From contig NZ_CP170094.1 in the NCBI RefSeq assembly GCF_042180575.1, forward strand, positions 4,836,001-4,900,000: DNA of 64,000 nt. Reading direction: 5' to 3'. The DNA comes from Bernardetia sp042180575. Lineage in GTDB: Bacteria > Bacteroidota > Bacteroidia > Cytophagales > Bernardetiaceae. Below the pieces are notes generated by a model. It was not told where the DNA came from, searched no databases, and saw only the letters and a program-made list of their open reading frames with translations. The position numbers were made by a program, and so were the translations under genes. This document shows positions 37,932-47,369 of this stretch, piece after piece (positions within the stretch are counted from its first letter, which is position 1; every line of letters begins with the position of its first letter).

Positions 37932-38894
37932 ATGAAAAAAGCACATATCCTCACAGCTATTTTTTTATTTCTGACAACTCTAGTTTTTGCTCAAACGACA
38001 GAAAAGGAAGATGAAAATCAAGAGCTTTATCCAATCACTTATAGTTTCGAAAAAGCAAATGAGTTTTTAGAAAAAGGGGAAACAGATAAAGCAATATGGT
38101 TTTATATCAATTTGTACCCAAAGAATAAGAAAAAAGTTGTAGAATTTCTTAAAGCATTTCAAGAAAAAAATGATTCATTGGATATGAATCTTCTTGTAAA
38201 AAAATCATTTACTATTTATGCAATGGGTGATCCATCTATTATGTCGTTTGAAGATGGGAAAATGAATCTGAATACAGACAATCTAAACACAAAAGGTTCT
38301 TGGGGCGATGAGTTGATTATCAAACTTTCTAGTTCTGATGAAGTATTAAGTTCAGCAGCCGACTATAATGCAAGAGCTTTAGAAAAAATTAAAAAGAGGG
38401 ATTTAGAAGGTGGAATAGACGATTTTAGTAAGGCACTAGAAATCGAATCTGTACCTCTTATTTATTTCAATAGAGGCTTTGCTAGGAGTTTGTTAGGAAA
38501 TTTTGAAGGTGCAATCGAAGACTATAATAAAACAATAGAATTAGATTATAATTTAGCTCAATCTTATTACGAAAGGGGATATTGCCATGAGCAAATGAAT
38601 GAATTGAAAAAAGCATTGACTGATTATACAAAGGCAATAGAAGAAAATAAGGATTATGTAGAAGCCTATAATAACAGAGCTATCGTAAAACTAAAACAAC
38701 ATAAAACAAAAGAAGGTATCAAAGACCTTGATATGGTAATTAAGATAGATGCCAATTTTGTTAATGCTTATGTAAGTCGTGGTTTTGCAAAACAAACATT
38801 AAATGACAAAAAAGGAGCTTGTAAAGATTGGAAAAAAGCCGTTGAGCTTGGTTTTGAGCAAGCAAATGAGTTTATTGAAGAAAACTGTAAATAG
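37932..38894 (+). CDS. Secreted TPR protein
   Basis: 320 residues from the ATG at 37932, chosen because it begins a clean signal peptide (MKKAHILTAIFLFLTTLVFA); a TTG at 37911 would add seven residues in front. Residues about 150-320 hold four TPR-like repeats (EGGIDDFSKALEI, EGAIEDYNKTIEL, KKALTDYTKAIEE, KEGIKDLDMVIKI). The last segment has the GACKDWKKAVELG motif common in Bacteroidota TPR proteins. Likely a periplasmic protein-protein scaffold. Confidence 0.85.
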   Translation: MKKAHILTAIFLFLTTLVFAQTTEKEDENQELYPITYSFEKANEFLEKGETDKAIWFYINLYPKNKKKVVEFLKAFQEKNDSLDMNLLVKKSFTIYAMGDPSIMSFEDGKMNLNTDNLNTKGSWGDELIIKLSSSDEVLSSAADYNARALEKIKKRDLEGGIDDFSKALEIESVPLIYFNRGFARSLLGNFEGAIEDYNKTIELDYNLAQSYYERGYCHEQMNELKKALTDYTKAIEENKDYVEAYNNRAIVKLKQHKTKEGIKDLDMVIKIDANFVNAYVSRGFAKQTLNDKKGACKDWKKAVELGFEQANEFIEENCK

Positions 38895-38895
38895 T

Positions 38896-38933
38896 AAAAA
38901 GAAGGATTCTTTTTAGAATTGCTCTTTTTTTTT
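38896..38933 (+). terminator. Probable terminator after the TPR gene
   Basis: Imperfect hairpin directly after the stop, followed by a run of nine T. Confidence 0.55.
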
Positions 38934-39032
38934 CATTTTTAAGAGAAGACAGAAATAAATTTAACATTTTCAAGACTATTTACGTACTAGGTAATACCAA
39001 CTACTGAAACTATTTTTTCATTAACTTACTCT

Positions 39033-40250
39033 ATGCCTACTCAACTTCCTACCAAAACAGTTTGTCTTAATTGTGATTACGAGGTTAAAACAAAAAACAA
39101 ATATTGTCCAAATTGTGGACAAGAAAATGCTGATAAACGTATTTCTTTACACCTTTTATTGAAAGATGCTGTTGCTACTGCATTCAATTTTGAGTCAAGG
39201 GTTTTCAAAACCATTCCTTATTTTCTCTTTTATCCAGGAAAGCTAACCAATGAATTTTTGGACGGCAAACGAGTGCGTTATATGCACCCTTTCAAGATTT
39301 ATTTACTTTCTAGTATTTTGTTTTTCTTTGTTGTAATTAAGTTATTTACTCCTGCCATCGAAACGGCTATTAGAAGCATTGATAAAAAAACAGAAGATTT
39401 GAATGTGAATCTGAGTTTAGATGATTCTACGGTGGTAAATAATAACCTTAAAGATGATTTTTTGGGTGGTGTAGAACAAGGATTTAATAATTATGAATCA
39501 GAAGATAGTGTTCGATCAGATTCTGTAAACAACAAACTATTAGCTCAAATATCTGAAAAACAAACCATCATAAAAGACTCTCTCATCAAAGTAATTGATG
39601 CTTTTAAACAAGGAAAGCTAAATGATTCTACAATTAATATTGATTCGTTAGAAATTCTAGTTAAAGATAGTGCAGTTTTGGCAGAATCAATTATACTTTT
39701 TGATAAAAAAGTAAAAGAGAAACAGGGAACACTGCGTAGGTTTTTTCGTTTGATTAAAGATAGAGAAATGACACCAAAAGCCTTATTAGATTCTCTTAAG
39801 ACTAAGGAAAAAAATGCAATAAATATTCAGTTTGCCGAACAATTATTGAAAATAGGACGTAATGACCCTGCTATTTTCTTAGCAAATATCATCAATAATA
39901 TTGGTACACTGATGTTTTTTACGCTTCCTATATTGGCTCTTTTTTTTAAACCTTTTTATATAAGACGAAAAAAATACTACATAGACCATCTTATTTTTAC
40001 GCTTCATTTACAAGGATTTACATTTATTGTTCTGACTCTAGCAGCTATATTCTTTCACTGGAACTTGATACCAATTAGTATTATTCTATTTTTGGGTTTA
40101 ATTGTTTATGTATGGTTTGCGTTTAAGAAAGTCTATAAACAAGGGTTTTTCAAAACAACTATCAAAGCGTACATAATTTCATTTCTCTATGTAATGACAC
40201 TTAGTTTTATGCTTTCTATTAATCTGATATATTCCTTTTTTATGTTTTGA
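39033..40250 (+). CDS. DUF3667 membrane protein with zinc ribbon
   Basis: 405 residues. The N-terminal zinc ribbon has two CxxC pairs (CLNCDYE and CPNCGQEN). The DUF3667 core RVFKTIPYFLFYPGKLTNEF then GKRVRYMHPFKIYL leads to a first membrane helix. A long charged loop (about 115-270) is followed by at least three helices (LMFFTLPILALFF, FTFIVLTLAAIFF, ISIILFLGLIVYVWF) and a final one at the C-terminus. Function unknown; the family is widespread in Bacteroidota. Confidence 0.85.
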   Translation: MPTQLPTKTVCLNCDYEVKTKNKYCPNCGQENADKRISLHLLLKDAVATAFNFESRVFKTIPYFLFYPGKLTNEFLDGKRVRYMHPFKIYLLSSILFFFVVIKLFTPAIETAIRSIDKKTEDLNVNLSLDDSTVVNNNLKDDFLGGVEQGFNNYESEDSVRSDSVNNKLLAQISEKQTIIKDSLIKVIDAFKQGKLNDSTINIDSLEILVKDSAVLAESIILFDKKVKEKQGTLRRFFRLIKDREMTPKALLDSLKTKEKNAINIQFAEQLLKIGRNDPAIFLANIINNIGTLMFFTLPILALFFKPFYIRRKKYYIDHLIFTLHLQGFTFIVLTLAAIFFHWNLIPISIILFLGLIVYVWFAFKKVYKQGFFKTTIKAYIISFLYVMTLSFMLSINLIYSFFMF

Positions 40251-40256
40251 TATATC

Positions 40257-40622
40257 TCAAAACTCATCTTCAAATTCCATCAAAAAAAGCTCATAAGCAG
40301 ATTTTAATTCTTGAAGTGATTTTAAAGTTACTTTATCGATTTCTATATTTTGCTTTTGAGCTTTTTGAATTGTTGTTTCACAAACTTCAATTCCCTTCAA
40401 ATAAATAGCATTTGCTTTTTCGTAATTATCTAAATTGGTGTATAATTCGGCTGCATGATAATAGGTCGGAACATAATTAGAATGATTTTGAAGTAAATTT
40501 TCGTAATAGGTTAAGGCTTTTTGGGTATCTGTTTTGAGATATTCGGTCGCCACTGCGTATAATAAAAACGTATCATTGGGTTCTTTTTCTAAGAACTCTA
40601 ATAGCTGTTCTATGCGTTCCAT
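40257..40622 (-). CDS. Small TPR protein
   Basis: 121 residues, no signal. Tetratricopeptide pattern: FLLYAVATEYLKTDTQKALT, YVPTYYHAAELYTNLDNYEK, ANAIYLKGIEVCE. Probably a cytoplasmic adaptor. It converges with the DUF3667 gene only seven bases away. Confidence 0.8.
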   Translation of the reverse strand: MERIEQLLEFLEKEPNDTFLLYAVATEYLKTDTQKALTYYENLLQNHSNYVPTYYHAAELYTNLDNYEKANAIYLKGIEVCETTIQKAQKQNIEIDKVTLKSLQELKSAYELFLMEFEDEF

Positions 40623-40709
40623 ATTTGTTTATGAATAGTTGTAAAATTATTTTTTTGATTACAAATTTAGTAATTTTGCAATATATATTTTTGACTAAAA
40701 TAAAGCACG

Positions 40710-41114
40710 ATGCAAAGAGAAAAAGATTATCTAAAGAAAAAAATAGACAAACTTGCCGTAGTTTTGGCAGAACTTCTAGCAAAAGTAACCAAAACAGATG
40801 TTGCTTTCACAAAAGAAGAGTTTTTCGTAGAATTTGATAAAGTTTTATTAGAAGAAAAAAATCTAACGGTTGATATTCTTTTAGAAATGGAGGAAGAAAA
40901 CTTCTTGAAAAATCTAAAAGAAAAGTATGAGTTAAACCCAAATCAATTACATATTTTAGCTGATTTGTTGTTTCAGTATTCTCTAAATATTGAACAAAAC
41001 GAAATAAATTTGAATGACAAAGTGATAGCTTTGTATGAAAATTCTATTACAGAAGGAATTGCAATTTCTTTGGATAAATATAGATTGATAGATTTTTTAA
41101 AAAACAATAGGTAG
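40710..41114 (+). CDS. Hypothetical protein
   Basis: 134 residues, no recognised family. Acidic and helical (KDYLKKKIDKLAVVLAELLA, ILLEMEEENFLKNLKEKYEL), soluble. A TAATTTTG box at 40671-40678 resembles a -7 element but lacks a well-placed TTG. It is followed after 40 bases by the DUF1415 gene. Bacteroidota often carry a short helical protein of this kind beside other small cytoplasmic genes; the role cannot be given. Confidence 0.7.
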   Translation: MQREKDYLKKKIDKLAVVLAELLAKVTKTDVAFTKEEFFVEFDKVLLEEKNLTVDILLEMEEENFLKNLKEKYELNPNQLHILADLLFQYSLNIEQNEINLNDKVIALYENSITEGIAISLDKYRLIDFLKNNR

Positions 41115-41154
41115 CGTAGTTTTTAAGATGCGAAAAAGTGTAGCATAAAATAAT

Positions 41155-41745
41155 ATGAACGAAATAAAAAACAACACAAAAAAATGGTTTGAAGACTGGA
41201 TTTTGAAATTAAATCTTTGTCCATTTGCTCATTCTGTTTATGCAAAAAAGCAAATTCGTTTTGAAATAGAAGAAAGCAATAGTTTTGAAAAATGCGTACA
41301 GAAAGCTGTTTCTGAAATTGAACTTTTAGAAGAAAATAATAATTCTGAAAATCAAAATTATATAGACACAACACTTTTAGTTTTTCCAAATATTTTTTTA
41401 AACATTGATAAGGCTAATGAAAACGAAGAAAATCAGCCATTCAACGATTTTTTAGATTTTGTAGCTTTATTGGATTTATATTTGGAACAAAATAGTTTAG
41501 AGGGTAAATTTCAACTTGTCGCTTTTCATCCAAATTATATTTTTGCAGGCGAAGACAAAAGCTCAAAAAGTCATTTTACCAATCGCAGTCCTTATCCAAT
41601 CTTGCATATTTTGCGAGAAGAAAGCGTAGAAAAAGCGATCGAAAATTTTAGTCAAGTAGAATCTATTCCTCAAAAAAATATAGAAAAATTAGAAAATTTA
41701 AAAGAAGATAATTTTGAATGGTTAGAATCTTTTTCTTCTTTGTAA
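41155..41745 (+). CDS. DUF1415 family protein
   Basis: 196 residues. The family pattern is clear: WILKLNLCPFAHSVYAKKQI near the start, FQLVAFHPNYIFAG, and SHFTNRSPYPILHILREESV. Function unknown. It is normal in length and soluble. A strong hairpin follows its stop. Confidence 0.88.
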   Translation: MNEIKNNTKKWFEDWILKLNLCPFAHSVYAKKQIRFEIEESNSFEKCVQKAVSEIELLEENNNSENQNYIDTTLLVFPNIFLNIDKANENEENQPFNDFLDFVALLDLYLEQNSLEGKFQLVAFHPNYIFAGEDKSSKSHFTNRSPYPILHILREESVEKAIENFSQVESIPQKNIEKLENLKEDNFEWLESFSSL

Positions 41746-41748
41746 AAC

Positions 41749-41773
41749 CCTAAGGGTCTCCAAGACCCTTAGG
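41749..41773. terminator. Strong 11-bp hairpin between DUF1415 gene and rodA
   Basis: CCTAAGGGTCT with AGACCCTTAGG and a 3-nt loop. No T run follows, so it may be a repeated palindrome rather than a classic terminator. Confidence 0.6.
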
Positions 41774-41794
41774 ATTTAAATACACATATCACGA

Positions 41795-41822
41795 ATAGTT
41801 AATAAATCATTAATCACTAAAA
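41795..41822. repeat. TAATCAC-type repeat before rodA
   Basis: TTAATAAATCATTAATCACT and AAAA run directly into the rodA start codon at 41823. Confidence 0.6.
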
Positions 41823-43355
41823 ATGTACGGTTCTTCTTCCTCTTCTCGTTCGCCTTTCTCTCAGTTAGACTGGATGACAATTTTATTGTTTTTTGGACTT
41901 CTTACTTGGGGTTGGATTAGTATTTATGCAGCCATTTATGACGCTGAAAAAACTTATACTGTTACTCAATTTTTGTTTAAGACCAACGCAGGAAAACAAA
42001 TCATGTGGATTGGGCTGGCAACAATGCTTGCTCTTGTTTTGATGCTTTTAGATGTTCGGCTTTTTGCTTCTGTTTCTCCCTTTTTTTATATCGGAACAAT
42101 GGCTTTACTGGTCGGAGTTTTACTTTTTGGAAGGGAAGTCGCAGGCTCAAAGTCGTGGTTTGATTTTGGAGGAATTCGCTTCCAACCTGCCGAACTTGCC
42201 AAAGTAGGAACGGCTCTGATGATAGCCTTTTTTTTAGGAAACAAACGAGTAAGTGCCGAAAAATGGAAGTATATTGGTGTTTTGATGGTCATTATTGGTA
42301 TTCCTGCTGTTCTTACAATTTTACAAGGAGATACGGGTTCTGCGATGGTTTTTGCTAGTTTTTTCATTGTTTTTTACCGTGAAGGATTGCCTTCTTTTAT
42401 TATGGTGGCTGGGCTTTCTGCTATTTTGCTTTTGGTAGCTACACTCGTTATGCTCTCCGATTTGTGGGGATTGATGCAGCGAATTATTGTCATTGGAGGA
42501 GCTATTTTGCTTTTTATTCAACTCATAGATTTTTTCAGAAGACGAGCTGAAGACCGTCCAAAATGGTTTGTTTTTATGATAGAAATTGGTTTGAATGTTA
42601 TTCTTTTGACAATTCCTTGGTGGCTTCCTATTCAAGAATATCAATCAGAAGATATTGCACTTATCAAATCTGAATCTTTCAAACAAAATTTGATGTGGCT
42701 AAGTGGTATTTTTGCTGTTTGGTTATTTATAAAAGGAATTTTTTCACTTACAATAGACAAAAAATACAAACCAATTTGGCTTGTTGGCTTTATCGTAATG
42801 GCTGCTGTGGCGATTGTGGGAGGATTAGACTTTTTTGTAAAAGATGTTTTGAAAGAATATCAACGCAAAAGATTAGAAGTTTTGGTCGACCCAACGCAAG
42901 GAAAACAAGATTTTGGGTGGCAAGTCTATAACTCAAAAAGTGCCATTAGTTCGGGAGGACTAACAGGAAAAGGATTTTTAGAAGGAACACACACAAAACT
43001 CAATTATGTGCCTGACCAAAGCACCGACTTTATTTATTGTACCATTGGAGAAGAGCAAGGCTGGGTAGGAAGTTTTGGTGTCTTGGTGTTGTTTGTTTTG
43101 CTGTTTTTTAGGCTCATTCACGTAGCAGAACGGCAAAAATCAAAATTTTCTAGGGTCTATGCCTATGGTGTAGTTTCGATTTTATTCTATCATTTTGTAG
43201 TAAATATCGGAATGACAATCGGGCTTTTTCCTGTAATTGGTATTCCATTGCCGTTTTTTAGTTATGGTGGCTCGTCGCTTTGGGGTTTTACACTATTACT
43301 TTTTATCTTGGTAAAATTGGATATGCACCGTAAAATTGAAGTCAAAATTGATTAA
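41823..43355 (+). CDS. rodA: RodA, SEDS peptidoglycan polymerase
   Basis: 510 residues, polytopic. SEDS proteins polymerise glycan strands from lipid II; RodA does so for lateral wall growth. Seen: KSWFDFGGIRFQPAELAK, LQGDTGSAMVFA, the catalytic aspartate in VPDQSTDFIYCTIGEEQGW, and PLPFFSYGGSSLWGF. It is about 140 residues longer than the E. coli protein because of an inserted middle region (about 215-340) with extra hydrophobic segments (IIVIGGAILLFIQLIDF, IGLNVILLTIPWWLP, LMWLSGIFAVWLFIKGIF). No mreBCD or penicillin-binding protein gene is adjacent. Confidence 0.92.
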   Translation: MYGSSSSSRSPFSQLDWMTILLFFGLLTWGWISIYAAIYDAEKTYTVTQFLFKTNAGKQIMWIGLATMLALVLMLLDVRLFASVSPFFYIGTMALLVGVLLFGREVAGSKSWFDFGGIRFQPAELAKVGTALMIAFFLGNKRVSAEKWKYIGVLMVIIGIPAVLTILQGDTGSAMVFASFFIVFYREGLPSFIMVAGLSAILLLVATLVMLSDLWGLMQRIIVIGGAILLFIQLIDFFRRRAEDRPKWFVFMIEIGLNVILLTIPWWLPIQEYQSEDIALIKSESFKQNLMWLSGIFAVWLFIKGIFSLTIDKKYKPIWLVGFIVMAAVAIVGGLDFFVKDVLKEYQRKRLEVLVDPTQGKQDFGWQVYNSKSAISSGGLTGKGFLEGTHTKLNYVPDQSTDFIYCTIGEEQGWVGSFGVLVLFVLLFFRLIHVAERQKSKFSRVYAYGVVSILFYHFVVNIGMTIGLFPVIGIPLPFFSYGGSSLWGFTLLLFILVKLDMHRKIEVKID

Positions 43356-43357
43356 AA

Positions 43358-43433
43358 TAGTGATTAGTTATAAATTATTAGTGATTAATTAACTACTCAA
43401 AACTAATCACTTATCACTAAACATTAATCACTA
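43358..43433. repeat. Two-sided TAATCAC repeat between rodA and glycosyltransferase
   Basis: TAGTGATTAGTT on one side and AACTAATCACTTATCACTAA on the other make an inverted arrangement able to fold as a hairpin. It ends just before the TTG start at 43440. Confidence 0.7.
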
Positions 43434-43439
43434 GAAATA

Positions 43440-44240
43440 TTGAAATTAAGCATTATTACCGTCGTCCGAAATGCAAAAGAACTTTTCCTTCAAACACTTG
43501 AATCGGTCAAAAATCAAACGTATCAAAATATAGAATATGTAGTCATTGATGGAAATTCTACGGACGGAACAAAAGAAATCATAGAACAAAATCAAAAATT
43601 CATCAACACTTGGATAAGTGAAAAAGATAAAAGTCTTTATGATGCAATGAATAAAGGATTGAAACTCAGTACAGGCGATTTTGTATGGTTTTTACACGCA
43701 GGAGATACAATTCCAACTCCTCAAACGGTAGAAAATGTAATAAATAAAGTCTTGAATAAAAATAATTCTGAAATTCAAAGTGAAAATAGTATTTTTGAGA
43801 ATATAGATTTTATTTATGGAAAAGTAAAGATTAAATACTTAGATAATACCTTCACAGATTATCACAAAACTGCTCCTCCAGAAAAGGAATTAGCAAAAAA
43901 AGGCTACAAAAATTTCTTGGAAGGAATGGTAATTTGTCATCAAGCGATGCTAGTTCGTAGAGAAATTGCGCCTTTGTATGATTTGGATTTTAGATTAGCT
44001 GGAGATATAGATTGGTCTATTCGTCTTTTTAGAGAAATAGAAAAACGCAAAAATAATGAGCAAGAAATAAGAGTAAAACAAGTAGAAATAACGATTGCTC
44101 ACTTTTTGGCAGGAGGAATTTCGACTTCTCAAAAGAAAAAATCACTTCAAGAGCGTTTCCAAATCTTTCAAAAACATATTGGTTTCATAGGTGCAGTATG
44201 GCAGCATTTCATTATTTTTGGACAGCGACTTTTTAAATAA
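43440..44240 (+). CDS. Glycosyltransferase family 2
   Basis: 266 residues, GT-A fold: SIITVVRNAKELFLQTLESV, VIDGNSTDGTKEI, DKSLYDAMNKGLKLSTGDF, WFLHAGD (the DxD-like site) and HQAMLVRREI. Related to the WcaE-type transferases of polysaccharide synthesis. Start is TTG at 43440, which gives the normal N-terminus. Donor and acceptor unknown. The seven-paralogue array starts 13 bases after its stop. Confidence 0.9.
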   Translation: MKLSIITVVRNAKELFLQTLESVKNQTYQNIEYVVIDGNSTDGTKEIIEQNQKFINTWISEKDKSLYDAMNKGLKLSTGDFVWFLHAGDTIPTPQTVENVINKVLNKNNSEIQSENSIFENIDFIYGKVKIKYLDNTFTDYHKTAPPEKELAKKGYKNFLEGMVICHQAMLVRREIAPLYDLDFRLAGDIDWSIRLFREIEKRKNNEQEIRVKQVEITIAHFLAGGISTSQKKKSLQERFQIFQKHIGFIGAVWQHFIIFGQRLFK

Positions 44241-44253
44241 ATCTTATTCTATT

Positions 44254-45073
44254 ATGCCACAAAACCCAACAACTAAACTATCTTCTTTTATTGGAGTCAC
44301 TTTGCTTCTTTTAGTAATAGGTTTTACAATTTCTATTAATTTTTTTTGGTAAGAAGAAAGTAGAGACTGCAAAGCAGATGTCAGAAACTCAAAAAGAAGC
44401 AACTAATACATTAATACGAGAAAAAAGACATCTTAGAAATTTTGATTCTCTTGATTTAGTCAAACTGTGGAAACTAAAAGACATACAAACAATTCAAATC
44501 AAATCGAAAAGATATGATAATAGACAAACAGAACTAAAAATTAATAAAATACTAGCTGTGACCAAAACATATGATCCTATGTATGATTTTGAATTTAAAA
44601 AAATGAATGATTCTTTAAAGAGGCATTTCCAAGAAGAATATCGGAATCTTACCGAAAAGGATTTTATTAATAATCAACTTAATAATCAACCAAATGCTGA
44701 TTCAAGAAAAGTTTTTATTACTGCTTATGGAAGGTTGATATTAGAACATTATTATTATAATTTTAAATATGATACGGATGTAAATATTAAACAGGATAAA
44801 GACACAATAAGAAAAGTGAAGGTTAATCATTTTAATATAACAACCACCGACTTGTTGAAGGAGATAGGAGAAATATTTTTAGATTATCAAATTAATTCAA
44901 TTAATACCAATACAGAACATGGTGATTTTACCTGTATAATTTTAAAAGATGGAAGACAAATCTTTTTGATAAAGAAAGATGCTGAAATAATAGAGGATTA
45001 TTATAAAGAGCTGATAGAAAATGCTGAATCGCTAAATGATAGTACCAAAGTTATCTACCCTTACCAGAAATAA
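44254..45073 (+). pseudogene. Array paralogue 1, frameshifted at T8
   Basis: Starts at 44254 with the array signature (MPQNPTTKLSSFIGVTLLLL) and one membrane helix, then stops after 32 residues at 44352. The rest follows in another frame: GKKKVETAKQMSETQKE, LVKLWKL, then the C-terminal motif HGDFTCIILKDGRQIFLIKK and ESLNDSTKVIYPY to 45073. The break is at a run of eight T (44340-44347); seven T would restore one frame, as in paralogue 3 at the same place. This is either a slippage-switched gene, a recent pseudogene or a sequencing error. An ATG at 44378 opens the downstream part but would lack the membrane anchor. Confidence 0.8.
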
Positions 45074-45076
45074 AAT

Positions 45077-45886
45077 ATGCCACAAAATCAATCATCAAAT
45101 AAATTTTCAGCAATTATAGGCTTTCTTTTACTGATTGCAATTATTGGTTTTACGGTTTTTGTGAATTTCTTTGTAGAAAAAGAAGTAGAGCATACCAAAA
45201 AAGAAGAGAATAAAGAAATAATTACTCAAGATTCTACTAAAGATAAGATACTTGTAAAGTCATATTTTAATGCTTTTAATAAAGAAGATGTAGAAAATTT
45301 TTGGAAATTAGAAAACTTCAAAACAGATTCTATGCAAGTTGAAAAAGATAAAAATATCACGTCCATACAATTAAAAAAGATACTCCTTACAACGAAAATG
45401 AAAATGTACTATTATGGAAAAGATGAGGTTTCTTTCAATAAATTAAATGATTCTTTAGAGATAGTTTTTCAAAAAAAGTATGGTGAAAATTATAGAAAAG
45501 AGGGTTTTTCTACTACCAATCCTAGTATTCCATCTATAAAGACACATCTTGTTTATTATGGCAAATTAGAATTTAACTATCAAAATCAAGATAATGACCG
45601 TTATGGTAGCAAGGTATTTGAAAAATTTAAAATTGATGATTCAAACAAAAAGTTATTTAATCTAACTGAAATAGGAGATATTTTTATAAAATATCAAATA
45701 AGAGCTATTTACAATGACCCAGAAGTAGGAGATTTTACTATAATTGTTCTAACAGATGGAAAAGAAATATTTTTGATAAAAGAAAATACAAAAGTAAAAG
45801 CAGAGTTTTTTGAAAAATTACTACTAAAAGCAGCATATATAAATGACAGTACAAGAATTATTTTCCCTTCAGAAAAAACTAAATAA
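45077..45886 (+). CDS. Array paralogue 2, single-pass membrane protein
   Basis: 269 residues, the longest copy. N-terminus MPQNQSSNKFSAIIGFLLLI, helix to about residue 32, then an extracytoplasmic region. Array motifs: VENFWKLENFKTDSM (about 75), VYYGKLEF, IGDIFIKYQIRAI, VGDFTIIVLTDGKEIFLIKE and INDSTRIIFP. The C-terminal end differs slightly (TDGKEIF for KDGREIF). No known family recognised. Three bases separate it from copy 1, so they are cotranscribed. Confidence 0.85.
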   Translation: MPQNQSSNKFSAIIGFLLLIAIIGFTVFVNFFVEKEVEHTKKEENKEIITQDSTKDKILVKSYFNAFNKEDVENFWKLENFKTDSMQVEKDKNITSIQLKKILLTTKMKMYYYGKDEVSFNKLNDSLEIVFQKKYGENYRKEGFSTTNPSIPSIKTHLVYYGKLEFNYQNQDNDRYGSKVFEKFKIDDSNKKLFNLTEIGDIFIKYQIRAIYNDPEVGDFTIIVLTDGKEIFLIKENTKVKAEFFEKLLLKAAYINDSTRIIFPSEKTK

Positions 45887-45965
45887 GGCGAATAAATCGT
45901 ATATTCGTTGCAAATTATGCAGCGATTAGAAGATCAATAAAGAAATTATTAATTTTTAAAATCGT

Positions 45966-46640
45966 ATGCCACAAAATCAATCATCAAATAAACTGTCATC
46001 AATCATAGGTTTCCTTTTACTAGCTGGAATTATTGGCTTTACTGTTTTTATAAATTTTTTTGTAGGACAGCCAATTGAGGAAGAGTTTGAAGAAGAGGAA
46101 GAAGTAATAATAGAGGTAGAAGAGCCAAAGTTTAGAGCTTTGGATTCTACAGATTTAGCTAATCTTTGGAAACTAGAGAAATTACATACAGGGTTAATAA
46201 CAGAAAGTAAGAATGGAGAAAAGACTGTTGTGGAAATTGATAAAATAATAAGCATTGAAGATTTTAGGGATATTATAAATAGTGAAAATCCTGATGAGTT
46301 TAAGAACTTCAAACAAAAATTTATTGTCGATTATGGAATACTATCCTTCGAACATTTAGGAACTGATAAAGTAATTATTGATAATATCAAAATAGAACAT
46401 CTTAAAAAGTCTGTTACTGATTCGACTACATTGAAAGAAATAGGAAATATATATTCACAGTATCAAGTTCAATCTATTAGCACTGAGACAATGCATGGGG
46501 AATTTACTCGTGTTATGCTGAAAGATGGTAGAGAAATATTCTTAGTAAGAGCAAAATCAAAGGTTACGGAGGAATATAAAAGAGTGATAGAAAGTGCTGA
46601 TTGTTTGAATGATAGCACAAGAATAATGTATCCTTATTAA
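45966..46640 (+). CDS. Array paralogue 3, single-pass membrane protein
   Basis: 224 residues. MPQNQSSNKLSSIIGFLLLA, membrane helix, then an acidic stretch (EEEFEEEEEVIIEVEE) before LANLWKLEKLHTG. The C-terminal block has IGNIYSQYQVQSI, HGEFTRVMLKDGREIFLVRA and CLNDSTRIMYPY. It keeps seven T where copy 1 has eight. The 79 bases before it form the largest gap in the array. Unknown family. Confidence 0.85.
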   Translation: MPQNQSSNKLSSIIGFLLLAGIIGFTVFINFFVGQPIEEEFEEEEEVIIEVEEPKFRALDSTDLANLWKLEKLHTGLITESKNGEKTVVEIDKIISIEDFRDIINSENPDEFKNFKQKFIVDYGILSFEHLGTDKVIIDNIKIEHLKKSVTDSTTLKEIGNIYSQYQVQSISTETMHGEFTRVMLKDGREIFLVRAKSKVTEEYKRVIESADCLNDSTRIMYPY

Positions 46641-46649
46641 AAATAAAAT

Positions 46650-47366
46650 ATGCCACAAAATACATCATCAAACAAATTTTCATCAATAATAGGCTTTCTT
46701 TTATTAGCTGGAATTGTTGGTTTTACTGTTTTTATAAATTTCTTTACTGAAAAACCCGTTGAAGAAATAAAAGAGGAAGTAGATATAGTAGAAGTAGAAG
46801 AACCAGAATTTAGTATTTTAGATTCGATTGATTTGGCTAATCTTTGGGAATTAAGATATTTTCAGGCAGAAGGACATACTTACGAAAATCGTCAAAAAAC
46901 CTTCATGTCTATCAATGAAATAAAAGGTATTTTAAATCATAACCCTTTAGGAGGTGCTAATTATAATGAAGCATCTGATTCTGTAAAGCAACTATTAGAA
47001 AAAATATATAATAGTAGTTCCAAAAAAGAGTTTGTTGTGAATTATGGAATATTAGCTTTCAAACATAGTGATTTTGATAAGAATAATGATAAAATAATAT
47101 TTGAAAATTTTAAAGCAATTCCCTCAGACCTTAGTCGCTCCGATTCTATTAAACTCAAGGAAATAGGAAATATAATCTTAAACTATCAGATAGAATCTAT
47201 TTTTACTGAATCAAAGGCAGGAGATTTTACCAAAATTGAATTAAAAGATGGAAGACAATTATTTTTGATAAAACAAAATGCAAAAATAAAAACGGAATAT
47301 TCCAAAAAACTCATCGAACGAGCAGAGTTTATAAATGACAGCACAAAAGTTATTTACCCTTATTAA
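46650..47366 (+). CDS. Array paralogue 4, single-pass membrane protein
   Basis: 238 residues. MPQNTSSNKFSSIIGFLLLA, helix, acidic linker, LANLWELRYFQAEGHTYENR, VNYGILAFKH, IGNIILNYQIESI, AGDFTKIELKDGRQLFLIKQ, FINDSTKVIYPY. Middle part differs strongly from its sisters. Nine bases after copy 3. Unknown family. Confidence 0.85.
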   Translation: MPQNTSSNKFSSIIGFLLLAGIVGFTVFINFFTEKPVEEIKEEVDIVEVEEPEFSILDSIDLANLWELRYFQAEGHTYENRQKTFMSINEIKGILNHNPLGGANYNEASDSVKQLLEKIYNSSSKKEFVVNYGILAFKHSDFDKNNDKIIFENFKAIPSDLSRSDSIKLKEIGNIILNYQIESIFTESKAGDFTKIELKDGRQLFLIKQNAKIKTEYSKKLIERAEFINDSTKVIYPY

Positions 47367-47369
47367 AAT

